Assembly: GCA_017893485.1 (NCBI GenBank)
Contig: CM030359.1
Coordinates: forward strand, 28,400,430 to 28,464,429
Direction: 5' to 3'
DNA length: 64,000 nt
From: Hemerocallis citrina
Lineage: Eukaryota > Streptophyta > Magnoliopsida > Asparagales > Asphodelaceae
A program made the position numbers and the translations under genes. Below, piece after piece: positions 1 to 11,372 of this stretch; positions within the stretch are counted from its first letter, which is position 1, and each line of letters starts with the position of its first letter. Under the pieces are notes generated by a model. It worked only from the letters and a program-made list of their open reading frames with translations, was not told the origin of the DNA and made no database searches.

Positions 1-2278
1 GTCTTTGAGAATACCCCACATCGCAAACAATGACACCTCATCACACGAATACCACATGTGCGTCGCCTCGACCCCGATAATTCCGGAGATCAATCCCACA
101 CCACTGGTAATTCTGGAAACTATTTCACTCACACCTGGATAATTCCGGGAATTATCTCACACCGCGAGCCATACTGAGGTCTATAACCCATGTTCTCGTT
201 TATCATATCACCACTAGTGCCTGTCCTTATCATTTTTAGGTTATTTAATTACTTTACGAATCTCCTAGAGTTGGTGTACCCTACCGGACTTAACTGAACA
301 ACCGATCAACTAAAATGCCTCAACAGGCCCAAACATAAATATCTCAATTACCGGTATACCAGAGTCTCACACACCCTCTAGAGACTCACACTCAAATATC
401 CAAACCAACCTTCCAACATAAATTGCTCAGTTAAACATCTTGAAAACGTATGTTCAGTAGAAGATAAAGTATAGAATAGTAAGTTATAGATTAAAGACAT
501 TTAAAGAATAAATCATTTAAAAGAACACTCAAATATGTATAAGTATATCAGTATCAGTCGACTACCAAAGCCATCGGTCGATTGTCCAGAGAGAAAATCT
601 AGTAGCTTTGAGAAAATAATTCTAAGTATTATAAGTCGACTATCAAAGGGTCATAGGTCGACTGTCGAGAGCGAAAAATACAATAACTTCGAGAAAATAA
701 TTCTAAGTGGTACCAGTCGACTGTAAAAGTCATCAGTCGACTGTCCAGAATGAAATTTCAAGAAAAACTAGAGAACACAGCAGCCAGGTTGCGTCGGTCG
801 ACTGTAAAGTCACACCGGTCGACTATCGACCTACAGTCTGCAGATTTTTGGTTGTGCACGTTTCAACCGATATATAGTTTTACTTTATGAAAACGATTTC
901 TACAAAAAGCATATTTCTTACATGATCAATTACAACTTGTAGGACACATAATAATCCACAAAACTAATTCAAAGTTACTTGAATTCATAAAAGTAGTGAT
1001 TTGTTGATTTCTTTAGATTAAAACATAGATTGTGCATATAGTCAAAATAGAGTTTCTAAAAAATTAATTGTTCGTTGAAATAGCTTCGTATTCAGATCCA
1101 AACCATATCAATACCAAAATCTCAAAAGAAAATCCCCAATTTGGATATATTTCTTCAAACTCGACTAAATTCCCAATTTCGAATCTCAAGACATGATCTC
1201 TTGATTCATAACTTTTCTTCAAATTTCTAAAAACTGAATTACCATTACAACTCGCAACCATAATCAATTGATAGCATCACCATATCAAATTTGTATTCAA
1301 CCAATACTCAAAAGTAATAAAAGTCTCATTTTTATTAGGTTTACGCATAAAATCCATCATATTCAATCAATCCAACATTAATCCAAAAGGAATAGCCTAC
1401 CCATGATCTCCTAGGTCATTCATCAATCTCGAATTACCTACATAATATTTTATTCATAAACAACTAGGGTTTCACAAGATCCAATTTTTCATCCATCCAT
1501 CCAATTCATCAAGTACATAATCATACTCAAACTCTAACATGCTTTCTAGTAGATGAAATACCACATACAATATTCCAAGAACAAACAAAACAATTATATC
1601 TCTCGCATACAACACACACAAAACAAAAAGAAAACAAAACAAGTCACTCACCTCAATGAAGAAGTCCGCCTGAATTAATGGAGAACAAGCAAAGTTCTAT
1701 TCTGCGAAATCCAAGATCACCTCCTTAATTCTCCAAGAAACAATAAACCCTTTGTGTTGTGCAGTGAAAGACGATTGCACTCCACTTCTTTTAAATAAGC
1801 CGGAATAGGAGAATTAGGGTTTTTGAATACATTTGCAAAATAACCCTTTTAAAGTATAACTTTACATAAATAGATCCCTATACTTGGAAATTTGATAAAA
1901 CCAATTAAATTGAGGTTTAAAAAGCAAAATAAGCACCTTATTTCCAGCCGGCACTGTTTGAAAAGTCCAGGAAATTGTTTTGCACTTTCATTCCTCAAAA
2001 TGACAATTTTGCAAAAAGATCATTCTTTTTCGTAATATTTGTAAATAGATCCAATTAATATCAGAAAAATTTAGAAAAATTAAAAATAATCTCAAATAAT
2101 AAATAATGATTTTCTACAAAATAAATTTTGGCTTTTGAACTTCTCAAGAAGATATTTGCACGTGTTTCGCACGTGTAAAAAGATAAATCCCCAGAAAAAA
2201 ATATTTATTAATCTCCAAAATCATTTTAATTCATTTATAAATCCTCAAAAATAACATTTAAAAATACGGGGTACTACA
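1..2278 (-). mobile_element. Tekay-type chromovirus LTR, partial, reverse orientation
   Basis: Read on the minus strand this begins with TGTAGTACCCC at 2278, the same start as the 3' LTR of the chromovirus at 55548. It continues through matching blocks: the TTTACACGTGC motif, the GTCGAC array and the TCCGGAATTATC-type array. It runs off the left edge inside the distal array, so roughly the last 0.8 kb is outside the window, judged from the 3161-bp LTR at 55548-58708. Its start abuts hAT copy A exactly, so the LTR or its element inserted into that hAT. Whether it is a 5' LTR or a solo LTR cannot be decided here. No coding region is seen in it. Confidence 0.85.
546..830. repeat. Array of paired GTCGAC palindromes in the LTR
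   Basis: Four pairs of GTCGAC-like hexamers start at 558/578, 635/657, 716/736 and 797/818. Within-pair spacing is 20, 22, 20 and 21 bp, and the pairs repeat every 77-81 bp. Most hexamers are the core of CAGTCGACTG or GGTCGACTGTC. The same architecture occurs in the two other long LTR copies in the window. Confidence 0.85.
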
Positions 2279-5200
2279 AACCCGCGACCCGCTCATTTAA
2301 CCCGGCCCGCGAAACGGCGGTTCGGGTTCGGGTCGAACCCGTTAAGGTAAACGGGTCGACCCGGGTCGTGAATAACGCGAATACAACCCGAATAACCCGA
2401 CCCGTTAACCCGTGAAAAAAATATCCAACCCGCCCGCGAACCCGCGGGTTGAGAACCGTTTGACTCGTACGGGTCAAACGTTCGACCCGGCCCGGGTCAA
2501 CTGTTGACCCGCGGGTCCAACGGGTTGCTGACGACGCTGAGAGCGGCACTGTACACCAGAACGGCTATTGTAGCCGTTTTTGTGTCTTTTTTTGTTTTTT
2601 TTTTTGTTTTTTTAAAAAAATTTTCCCTTATAAATACCCCCTAAAACCCAAACAAAAAATTCACATCTTACTCTCTTACTCTCTCTACTATTATTACTCA
2701 ATTAATTTCAATTTGTGAACAATTGAACAAAGAAGGTTGCTAGCAAAGCATACACGATCAAATTCCGATCGTATCGAACTCAAAATTCAATAATGTCTTC
2801 AAGTCTTCAACTCTCCTCCAAGTGATCAAGTCTTCAACTCTCCTCCAAGCTTTCTTCAAGTCTTCAATTCCGGACTTCTACTTCCACTTCTATTCTTATT
2901 TTCACGGTTTTTTTATATACGAGTATCAACGGTGAACGGTATTAAAATTTCATATCCCTCTTCTTCTATTTTTATTTTTTTGTAGTTATAATTTTTTGTA
3001 TCTTATTTGTTTGTTGGTTTTTTGATCTTCTCTCTCACAACCCTCTTGTTTTCTAGATTTTTTTTGTAACTTATTGCCCCTACATTGTGTAGTTTTTTTT
3101 ACATACACTACTACATATAAACATGTCTAGATCACGCGGAAGCGGTCGTAGCCAAAGTGGGCAAGATTCCACCGACACTTCCCGTAGGCCACCAATTGTC
3201 CCACATAATGAGCCCGTCGAAGAGTACCATGATCCTCCTACCCAACAATGGGGTACACACGATGAGTTTGTAGGAGACATACAATTAGAAGAAGAACCAC
3301 AACAACAAGCAACCGAAACAACACAACCCTCTAGTGGTAGGAAAACTAGAGGGGAAAGTAGTGATTGGCATAAGTTTTACGATTATATTCCGGACGAAGA
3401 AACTCCGGGTATAGGTTTGAAAGTTTGTAAAACATGTTCTAAGCAATACAAATGTAAGAGGGGTGAGGGCACGGGTACAATTAAGCGACACATACTAAGT
3501 GTTTATAAAGATCTTCTTGTTGACCTACCCGGCCAACAAAAATCTACCCTAGGACCGGTCTAGTTGATAGCCACCCTTATGATTCCGATCTTGTTCATCG
3601 GGAAATGACCCGATTAGTAATAAAGGAAGAGTTACCATTTTTCTATCCCGAGAGTAGGGACTTAGAAAATTTTAATCAAATGGCCTTAAACCCTCATTTT
3701 AGAAAAATCCCGAGAAGTACTTGCAAATCAAATTGTTTTAAAATATACAGTGAAATGAAGGACACTTTGATTGCAATTTTATGGATTTTAACTTGTAGAG
3801 TTAGTTTAACTTCGGATTGTTGGACGGGTTGCAACAATATTCCAATGATGGGAATAACCTTTCACTGGATCGACAATGATTGGATTCTTCATAAAAGAAT
3901 CATATCACTTGCCGCGTTGCCCTATCCCCATAGTGGCATTGAAATAGCAAACCGTATTTTAGAAATTTGTAATGTTTTTTATATTCGCGATAAAATTATG
4001 TGTATTAGTTTTGATAATGCATCTAACAACAATGCATCAATTAGTATTTTAAAAACTGCATTAAACTCTCCATCTGACAATATTTTTCATGTTAGATATG
4101 CATGTTATATTTTAAATTTATGTGTTCAAGATGCATTAAAAATAGCCGATCCATATTTAGTTAAAATTAGAAATTGTATACATTTTATTGCATTAAGTGG
4201 CACCGTATTTCAAGAATGAAAAAATTGGTGTAGGATTTCAAATGTACCTTTAGAAAATTTCCAAAGGATGTTAAACACGATGGAACTCTACTTTTAATTT
4301 ACTACATGTTGTTACCGAATATAAAGCATGTATAAATAATTTTTGTATCTCAAAAAATATGCCAAATTTTGAAATGACTCCCCCCGATTGGTATTATGCC
4401 GAATCTTTGTTGAAATTTTTAGAACCTTTTAAAACCGCAACTTTAAAATTTTCAAAATCATATGAATCTACTTCTAGTAGCATTTTTATTTTATTAGTTA
4501 CTATGATGCAAACTTTTAATGAAATGTTAAATGATTCTTTTGCTGGTGATATTGTCAAACCTGCATACAAATTTTTTTTAAAGTATTTTAATCCTCCTCC
4601 TATGTTGTTTTGTGTTGCTACCGTTATAGATCCTTATAACAAATTAGAAGGTACAAAGAGTTTGATTGAAATGTTTTTTGCATTACTTGGGGATGAAGAA
4701 AAAGAAATTGATTGCGCTTCTTTTTTAGTTAAATTTGAATCTACATTAAATAACTTGTATGATTATTATGATAGATCTTTTGCTTCTAGTAGTACAACTT
4801 TTGTAGTTAGTTCTTCTTCTGCTACTTCTAAAGGTAAGGGTAAGAGTAAATTTGATGATAGAACATTTAATTTACTTGCACAAATTCAATCCAAAAAACC
4901 TAGGACTAATCAACCAAATGAATTAAATTGGTATAACCAACAAAATTCTGAGTCTTCTGTTTCTTCACTAGATATTTCACAATGGTGGAAATATCATGAA
5001 CACACTTATAGTATTCTTAAATATTTGGCTAAATATCTACTAACTCCTCCTGTCTCTATAGTAGCTTCTGAAAGTGCATGTTCTTCAAGTGGCAGAGTTC
5101 TAACTGATTACAGGAATCGCTTGAAGCCCAGCTCGTTAGAGATGCTCGTTTGCACAGAAGACTGGCTGAAGGCTAAAGATAGGACACAAGGGAAAGCATT

Positions 5201-5820
5201 TTCTACGTCCACAAGTGGGAGCAACTCGCCGGAAGAACAAGAACAACAACATCAATAGCAACCAAAATGAAGAATTTTCAAGACCAACAACAACAAGTCA
5301 ACAACAACAACAAATTGAAGACAATTGTAAATAGAAAAAAAAATTGTATTAAATCTTTGCTTGTTATTTCAAAATTCAAATTAGGAAAATTGAAGTAAAT
5401 TGAAATTGCATATAAAAAATTTGTTAGTGTATAAAACAAATTTGTGAAATCTTTATTTCTTATTACATATTGTGAAACTTGTATAACTTGAAATCATATG
5501 AATAATATATCATATTTTTTTGGCAATTTCACTCTTCCAATCTTATTTTTATTATTATGATTTTTAATTTTTATTATTAAAAAAAATTTTAAGTAAAAAA
5601 AAAGTTCACTTTCTAACCGGGCCAACCCGCGACCCGACCCGAACCGACCCAGGTTGGACCCAAAAAGGTTCGCAGGTTGGGCAGGTCGCAATTTCATCTC
5701 TTCGACCCGGCCCGGCCCGGCCCGGTTAAGCCTCCGACCCGACCCGAACCCGCCCAAGTCAACCTTCAACCCGGGTGGGTCCGACCCGACCCGGTCCGGA
5801 CGACCCGAATGCCAACCCTA
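2279..5820 (+). mobile_element. hAT transposon copy A, 5' tip missing
   Basis: The right terminal inverted repeat ends in TGCCAACCCTA at 5820, identical to the right end of copy B at 51898. The left end begins at ACCCGCGACCCGCTCA, about 38 bp inside the equivalent terminus of copy B, directly beside the LTR start at 2278. Both ends are unusually GC-rich and packed with GACCCG/CGGGTC motifs, while the interior is AT-rich. The right flank starts AGCAGAGA, the expected 8-bp target duplication, but its partner lies outside the window. The element encodes one plus-strand transposase, now broken. Confidence 0.85.
3123..5258 (+). pseudogene. hAT transposase (BED finger and hATC dimerisation domain), copy A, broken
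   Basis: The start ATG at 3123 follows a 5' leader shared with copy B. An N-terminal BED-type finger is visible (CKTCSKQYKCKRGEG, then RHILSVY), but the last zinc ligand expected as His is Tyr. The reading frame breaks near 3563-3600 and again near 4219-4350. The catalytic region follows, including SLTSDCWTG and CISFDNASNNN. The C-terminal hATC dimerisation domain (VSIVASESACSSSGRV, then LEMLVCTEDWLKA) ends at 5258. The product would bind the hAT ends and excise and reinsert the element. At least two frame lesions plus the lost ligand make it inactive. It is close in sequence to copy B, but most lesions are not shared. Confidence 0.88.
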
Positions 5821-6104
5821 AGCAGAGAGATCTGGTGGAGCAGATGCGGAGGTTGGAGTTGGATGTGTTTTTACCGAGTTCTGATCGAAGTTGCATGATA
5901 CTTCAGCTTCAGTCGTCTCTTGTCAAGCAGATTAAAGAGGCTCAGGCTGGTGATAAGCAGTTGTAGGGATTCAGAGCAGAGGTTATGGCAGGTTCCAGAA
6001 TGGATATGGTTATTCATGAGGATGGATCACTTCGTTTTGGGTCTAGGTTGTGTATCCTTAGGGTGAAGTTCGTCAGAGGTTGCTTGAGGAAGCCCACTAG
6101 TCGT
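5821..6104 (+). pseudogene. Chromovirus pol fragment (RNase H to integrase linker)
   Basis: Directly right of hAT A the plus strand encodes QRDLVEQMRRLELDVFLPS, then a stop at 5964-5966, then IHEDGSLRFGSRLCI and, after a one-base shift, GEVRQRLLEEAH. This is the stretch between RNase H and the integrase zinc-binding domain of Ty3/gypsy chromoviruses. It is probably the target into which hAT A inserted; the other half of the gene would lie left of the window. It ends abruptly near 6104. Confidence 0.72.
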
Positions 6105-7247
6105 CATACTCAAAATACTTTCTCTCCCAAATCTGAAAGAAACCCAAAACCTTAGCCTCCCAATTCGTGATTTTCCCAAGAAAATCCATCCAAAATCTCT
6201 CCAAATTCACTTCATCGCTCTCAACCCTCTCTACCCTCACTCTCAAAACCTTAAATCCAACTCCGTAGATCTCGAATTTGATTGATTTCGTGAAAGGTGA
6301 AGAGGATTGTGGCACAACGGTGAAGAGGATTTCGTGAACCGTAGATCCTAAAGTACTCATCTATCGTTTGGTAAGTCTTCATACGTTTGCAATTAGATTT
6401 TGGGTTAATTTTGTTTGTGGGTTAATTTTGTTTGCAATTATATTTTGCAATTAGAACGTAATGTTAAGAAATAGTGATTTGTGTGATGATTAGTGTAGTC
6501 CGAACTGTTGATTGGGGTTGAGAAATTTAGAACGCAATGCTGGTTCATTATATGTGTAAGTTGTTCATAAAAACTTTTATTAGTGTTAAATTGATGATAA
6601 GAACTTTTGATACATATTGGTATGAATGTGATTATGATTATTATGCATTTGTTCATATTATTGTTGAGAGCATGTGAATTGGTGTAGGTTTTGTTGGTTT
6701 TAAACAATATTGTTGAGAGCATGTTGAATGTGAATGAGAATATGATTATGTGAAATTATGTGTAAGTCCGTTAATGTGAATGTGAAAGAATATTGTTGAT
6801 AAAAAAAATTATTATTAAACATTTGTCCATATTATTTTTGAATTATTCATTTATGGCGTGTGTATATTATTGGTGTTGAATTGTTTGTTTTTAGAGTATG
6901 CAATTTTGTTTTTAGAGTATGCAATTCTACTATACTAGTATTTAACACCTGCAATCCACGTTTTAATCAATATATAGTTTTTAAAGGAATATAATATAGC
7001 ACGTGTTAATAAACATATATATTTTTAAAGTAATATAAAGATTATAATGGGAGTGTTGACTTGTACATGTAATGTACGTAAGTGGGTAGATTTAAAGAAA
7101 GTGTATAATGGAAGAGTTGGAGTTGTACGTGCAATACACGTAAGGTGGTAGATTTATAAATGACACTAAGGTCTTCTCCCATTATAATATTAGAGATGAA
7201 TATACCGAAATACATTTAAAATTGTAGGATTCTCATCGTTATTAGAT
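6105..7247 (+). other. Non-coding stretch upstream of the PMD pseudogene
   Basis: No convincing coding region. The first 260 bases are pyrimidine-rich and leader-like, ending in a good splice donor context, TTTG|GTAAGT, at about 6370. The rest is AT-rich with TGTGAATG-type repetition. Two near-identical stretches with AGTGTATAATGGAAG-like words lie at about 7040-7190. It could be the promoter and an intron-containing 5' UTR of the gene starting at 7248; that is inference. Confidence 0.35.
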
Positions 7248-9436
7248 ATGGCACGAACACGGAATATTTATGAAGAAGGAGAGAGTAGTAGACCCTCAAG
7301 TAACTGAGGCCACGGGGGCCCACGAACTTGTTATGGGCGACCCCCAAGTAGTCGTGGTGGTGGTGGACAAAGCCTCCCAAATGTAAGATGATTGTATTTT
7401 TTCGACTAATTTGATTTTGCTTTAATAAAATAGTATATTGTGAAATTGATGTGTATTGTTATTTGTTGTGTAGGTTGAGCTGGGTCCGTCTACTTCGCCA
7501 AATCTACTGGGCCTGTCTTCTTCCCCAAATGAGGCGGGGCCTTCTTCATCATCTTATGTTCCACCGGTGGGTCCCAGTCCTCTCGACCCAAGGCTGTTGA
7601 CGTTGCAAAACCAACATCGTTCGAAGGATGTATGGGATGGATAATCGAAGGAGTGTACTTTTCGTGGCACGCCACTTTGCTAATTCATCCACGTATACAC
7701 GAGCTGTTAAAGGATTGCGGGTTGTACGACATTGGCCTCATGAGTTCAATTAAGGCCGTCCGTCATCTTCTAACCGCATTTCTCGGACGTTGGCATCCGA
7801 AGACACTCCTTTCATTTACTGGTAGGTGAGATTACTGTCATACTACATAATTTTGCAGTGATCACATGTCTTCCCGTCAATGGACAGGTTGTAATAGGAA
7901 CGATGGACTTCGATCCAGAGTTTTTGATCACAGAGTATCTTGGGGTTGAGTCGGATCCTAAGGCTATTGTAGGGAAGGCTCTTCATTAAAATGGTTGAAG
8001 GATACGTTCGCCGATAAGTTGAATGAAGATTCGAGCGAATTCGAAGTCCAGTGCTACTGTAGAGCGTATATTATGTCATTGTTCGAAGGTGTAATGTTCC
8101 TGAACTCCACTAGTATTTCCTTCCTCTTATGTACTTACTTTTAATCGATGATCTCAGAACCATTGGGGCGTACAGTTGGGGTAGTGCCGCGTTGGCTACA
8201 TTATACCGGAGTTTGTGCAAATGTGTTCTTGGTGCTAGCCAGATGAACGACCCGATGTTGTTGTTACAGGTATAGAGTTAGGAATGCATACATATCGGCA
8301 GACCTGTAGTTAGTAGGCAATCATCTAAGTGGTTGCATGTTCCCGGTGACCCGCACATGAGACCACCACAGGGTGTATACTGGATCCCTAACATGGAAGG
8401 CTAACCCAAATCGATGCTTGACATACTACAAGGACAAGTTTGATACGTTGACAGATGAGTGTGTCAAGTGGGAGCCTTATACAGAGGAACGTTTAGGGAG
8501 ATTGCTACCTATGTGCACGACGACTCGTGGGCCGTGGTTGACAAGAGCATCTTTTGTCAACTTCAGCACAGTAGAGTCCTATTATGTAGATATAGTACTT
8601 CGACAGTTTGGCCTTCGTCAAAATATTCCGGCCGCTGAACCTTTGAATGCGGATTTGCATGGTATTACCAGTATGGGTCGACAGCCCAGTCACGATTGAG
8701 CCGCTTGTTTGCATACCCACATAGATATATGGAACAATCACTGTTTTGATCACATGATTGTTAATATTCCACCATTCAATGCCGGTTTTCATGGATCGTG
8801 TATGATGTGGTATCGGAGAATAACTAGGCTCTATATATCTCCTACATCCAAATGCATGTGGGTGTGCAAGTACTGACTCGACGACGAGCCGCTGATCCAA
8901 CTGATGAACACTCCGTTCATTTGCCAATGTTTCAACCGAAGTCAACATTGATTCGGGATCTCGTAAGTTTTAGTTTGTGTATATTCATTTTACATTACAC
9001 ATATACATTGTGCGTTAAATTGATTATGCTTATAATACATATTATTTGTTTGAATGCAGATGACCCAAACATGGATTCAGACAAAAGAATGCGCGAAGGT
9101 GTTATAAAGCAATGTGCCGAACCAATGAAGGAGTTTGCACGAAAAATGATAAGTTCTTGTCGGGCACAAGCTGACCTTGTTGGCGAAAAAAATAGGCTAG
9201 ACGTCCTATTGTCGGGTCCGATGCACCGAACAGGTCATCGAAAGACAATGACCACAAGACCTCCGTATCGTTAAAGAGTATTACAATAACGAGGAGAGGA
9301 GGAGCATGTCGTTGTTCCAGAAGAAGATGATGATGATAACATTTCTCTTTCCGGACTTACTCAAGCAACTCCAAGGCGACCTAAACGAATGAGGAGACCC
9401 CCTAGACTTGTTCACCCCCGATCCGTGAACTGTTGA
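7248..9436 (+). pseudogene. Plant mobile domain (MAIN-like/aminotransferase-like) protein, broken
   Basis: Starts at MARTRNIYEEGESSRPSSN (7248) and is soon interrupted by a stop. A probable 91-bp GT-AG intron at 7383-7473 joins in phase to VELGPSTSPN. Family hallmarks follow in order across several frames: LLTLQNQHRSKDVWDG, then GRWHPKTLLSFT, GEITVILHNFAVITCLPVNG (from 7827), DDLRTIGAYSWGSAALATLY (about 8140-8215), WEPYTEERLG and IVLRQFGLRQNIP (8470-8640). The C-terminal part has an acidic run, VVPEEDDDDN, before a basic tail. These match the PMD domain of MAIN/MAIL proteins, plant factors tied to silencing and genome stability and often carried by transposons. At least five frame or stop lesions are visible. 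Confidence 0.82.
7383..7473 (+). other. Probable intron in the PMD pseudogene
   Basis: GTAAGATGAT donor and TTGTTGTGTAG acceptor enclose 91 AT-rich bases. Removing them keeps the frame (SLPN|VELGPS), which supports a genuine ancestral intron and argues against a simple retrocopy. Confidence 0.6.
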
Positions 9437-9539
9437 AGACCTTATTGTGTAAGTTTTATTTATTTTGTTGTCTTTGTTAAATTGTACATATTTGAGACTG
9501 TGAGATGGACTGTTCACTTTATTTTTTCTGTGTCTGTGA

Positions 9540-9690
9540 TTGTATAACTTGTATAACTTCATGTCTGTGTTTGCCACTTTTTTTTCTTTTTTCTGTATCT
9601 GTATAATTTGTATAACTTCACGTCTGTGTTTGCCTTTTTTTTTGTTTGAGAATGTCTGCATAACTTCATGTTTGTATAACTTCAATTTTG
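9540..9690. repeat. Imperfect tandem repeat, TGTATAACTTCATGTCTGTG family
   Basis: Three imperfect units containing TATAACTTCATGTCTGTGTTTGCC or a close variant, separated by T-rich stretches, lie downstream of the PMD pseudogene. No coding content. Confidence 0.5.
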
Positions 9691-9759
9691 AGATAACTTA
9701 AACTCTGAGATTGCCTGGGATTTGAGAATATGAATTTTGAGATTGGGATGATATGAGAT

Positions 9760-10400
9760 ATGAATTATGTGATTTGAGATTGAGATGATATGAGATGTGA
9801 ATTCTGTGATTTGAGATTGAGATGATATGAGATGTGAATTATGTAAATTCTCAGGTTTGTCAGTGGGTTTGAGATAATATGAGATGGATTTTATGATGAG
9901 TGTGTGTATACAGGGAAGAGTTTAAGAAGTTCACAAACTGTTTGTGAAGATACTTAGGCTCGCTATCCCAAATAGCGACCCTAGTTCAAAAAGGGCAACT
10001 AACTGAGATAGCGACTGTGGTTATTCCAAATTTTCCAGAGACTGTGGTTCAAGCAGGGTCGCTATCTCAGATAGTGTCTGTGAGGATTTGTAACTTGCAG
10101 AGACTTTGAAGTCTCTGGAAAAAATGGAATAACCACAGTCGCTATCTCAGTTAGCTGCCTCTTTGAACTAGGATCGCTATCTGAGATAGCGAGCCTAGGT
10201 ATCTTCACAAACAGTTTGTGAACTTCCCTGTATACACACACTCATCACAGAATCCATCTGATATCATATCAAACCCAGAGACAAACCTCATAATTCACAT
10301 AATTTACATATCATACCATCTCATCTCAATCTCAATCTCAAATCTCAGAATTCACAGAATCACATATCATATCATCTCAATCTCAAATCTCAGAGCAGTC
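9760..10400. repeat. Long foldback (inverted) repeat
   Basis: The left arm runs inward to TTTTCCAGAGAC at 10042 and the right arm starts at GTCTCTGGAAAAAA at 10111. Matching blocks on each side include GAGTGTGTGTATACAGGGAAG, TTCACAAACTGTTTGTGAAGATAC and GAGATAGCGACTGTGGTTATTCC. The arms are nearly 300 bp each with a loop of 68 bp, and their outer parts are degenerate repeats of TTTGAGATTGAGATGATATG. This could be a foldback or MITE-type element, or a source of hairpin small RNA. No clear target duplication was found. Confidence 0.85.
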
Positions 10401-11287
10401 TTCCTTGCATTCATACACTTAAACAACCAAAATACTACATAATAAAAGTCCACAAATGTAACAGCTTTGTTACCGAGATTATACATAACAAAATTCTATG
10501 ACCAAAGTAATACAAAAGACAATAACCCGAAACATGATTTTCAAATAAATGCGAAATTTAATTCATACACGGTTTTGTGAAGTTTGACTTGAGTTCTTCC
10601 GGCACAAGTTGCAAAAGTTAGATTTTGTGAGACATAGAAATATGCATAATGCCATATATAATATATTTTTAGCAGGAAAGAGATGAAGAAAGCTTAACAC
10701 CAATAATAAAGCATGCGCATTAAAAAGTGTGACATTCCAATACATAAAATAAAATTGGGAAGCAAAGAGAAGAAAATATCATATGAAAATATACAGACAA
10801 GTCTAGTGCAAGTCCCTACATGCTTTAATATCCAACACTTATCATTGTTGAGCACTAATTTCATATGGGACCATTGTTTCAGAAATTATAACCACATATG
10901 ATGCGCGTACTGTATCAAGAATAATAAATGAGTAATGAAAGACTTGAGGTACAAGATGAAAACACTATGGTTTTACTAGAACTTCAACAATTACAAGACA
11001 TGCATACAAATTTGCATTCTGGGACTACATTCCATTCAAATTAGAACGTTCCAAGACTAGTACTTCATTTAAAGTATGAACCTGCTTTGTTTAAATGGCG
11101 ATGATGTTGATACATGATAGACAAAAACCGAACGAGGAATAAAACTAAACTGACAGTTCGACTTCTTCTTTTTTTTCCCCCTAATATTTTCAATCTGGTA
11201 CCTCTCCCTTTCATCTTATCTTGTGAAAGCCGAAGCGCAAATGGTCAACAGGTCCATATACATATTACAAAAATGAGAAGAAAGTCT
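10401..11287. other. Non-coding, nothing recognised
   Basis: AT-rich single-copy-looking sequence. No codon structure, repeat ends or RNA gene recognised. Confidence 0.5.
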
Positions 11288-11372
11288 TCAATTTTCTAGA
11301 TAAGTGTCTCGGGTTTTTTTAGGTACAACAGGAGGATTCCTGTCACCGTCGCTTGGGCAAGGATTTGTATGA
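11288..11372 (-). CDS. Candidate terminal exon of an unidentified minus-strand gene
   Basis: On the minus strand a good acceptor (TTGTTATTTACAG) is followed by 28 codons ending in a stop at 11288. The peptide begins HTNPCPSDGDRNPPVV and ends RDTYLEN. It is short and no family was recognised. The NPCP tetrapeptide also ends the aldo-keto reductase exon at 12938, so this might be an alternative or decayed last exon of that gene, or chance. Confidence 0.25.

Noticed and set aside
546..830. CRISPR-like array because of regularly spaced palindromic repeats
   Set aside because: Eukaryotic LTR context; the repeats are short hexamer pairs in diverging filler, with no unique spacers or cas genes.
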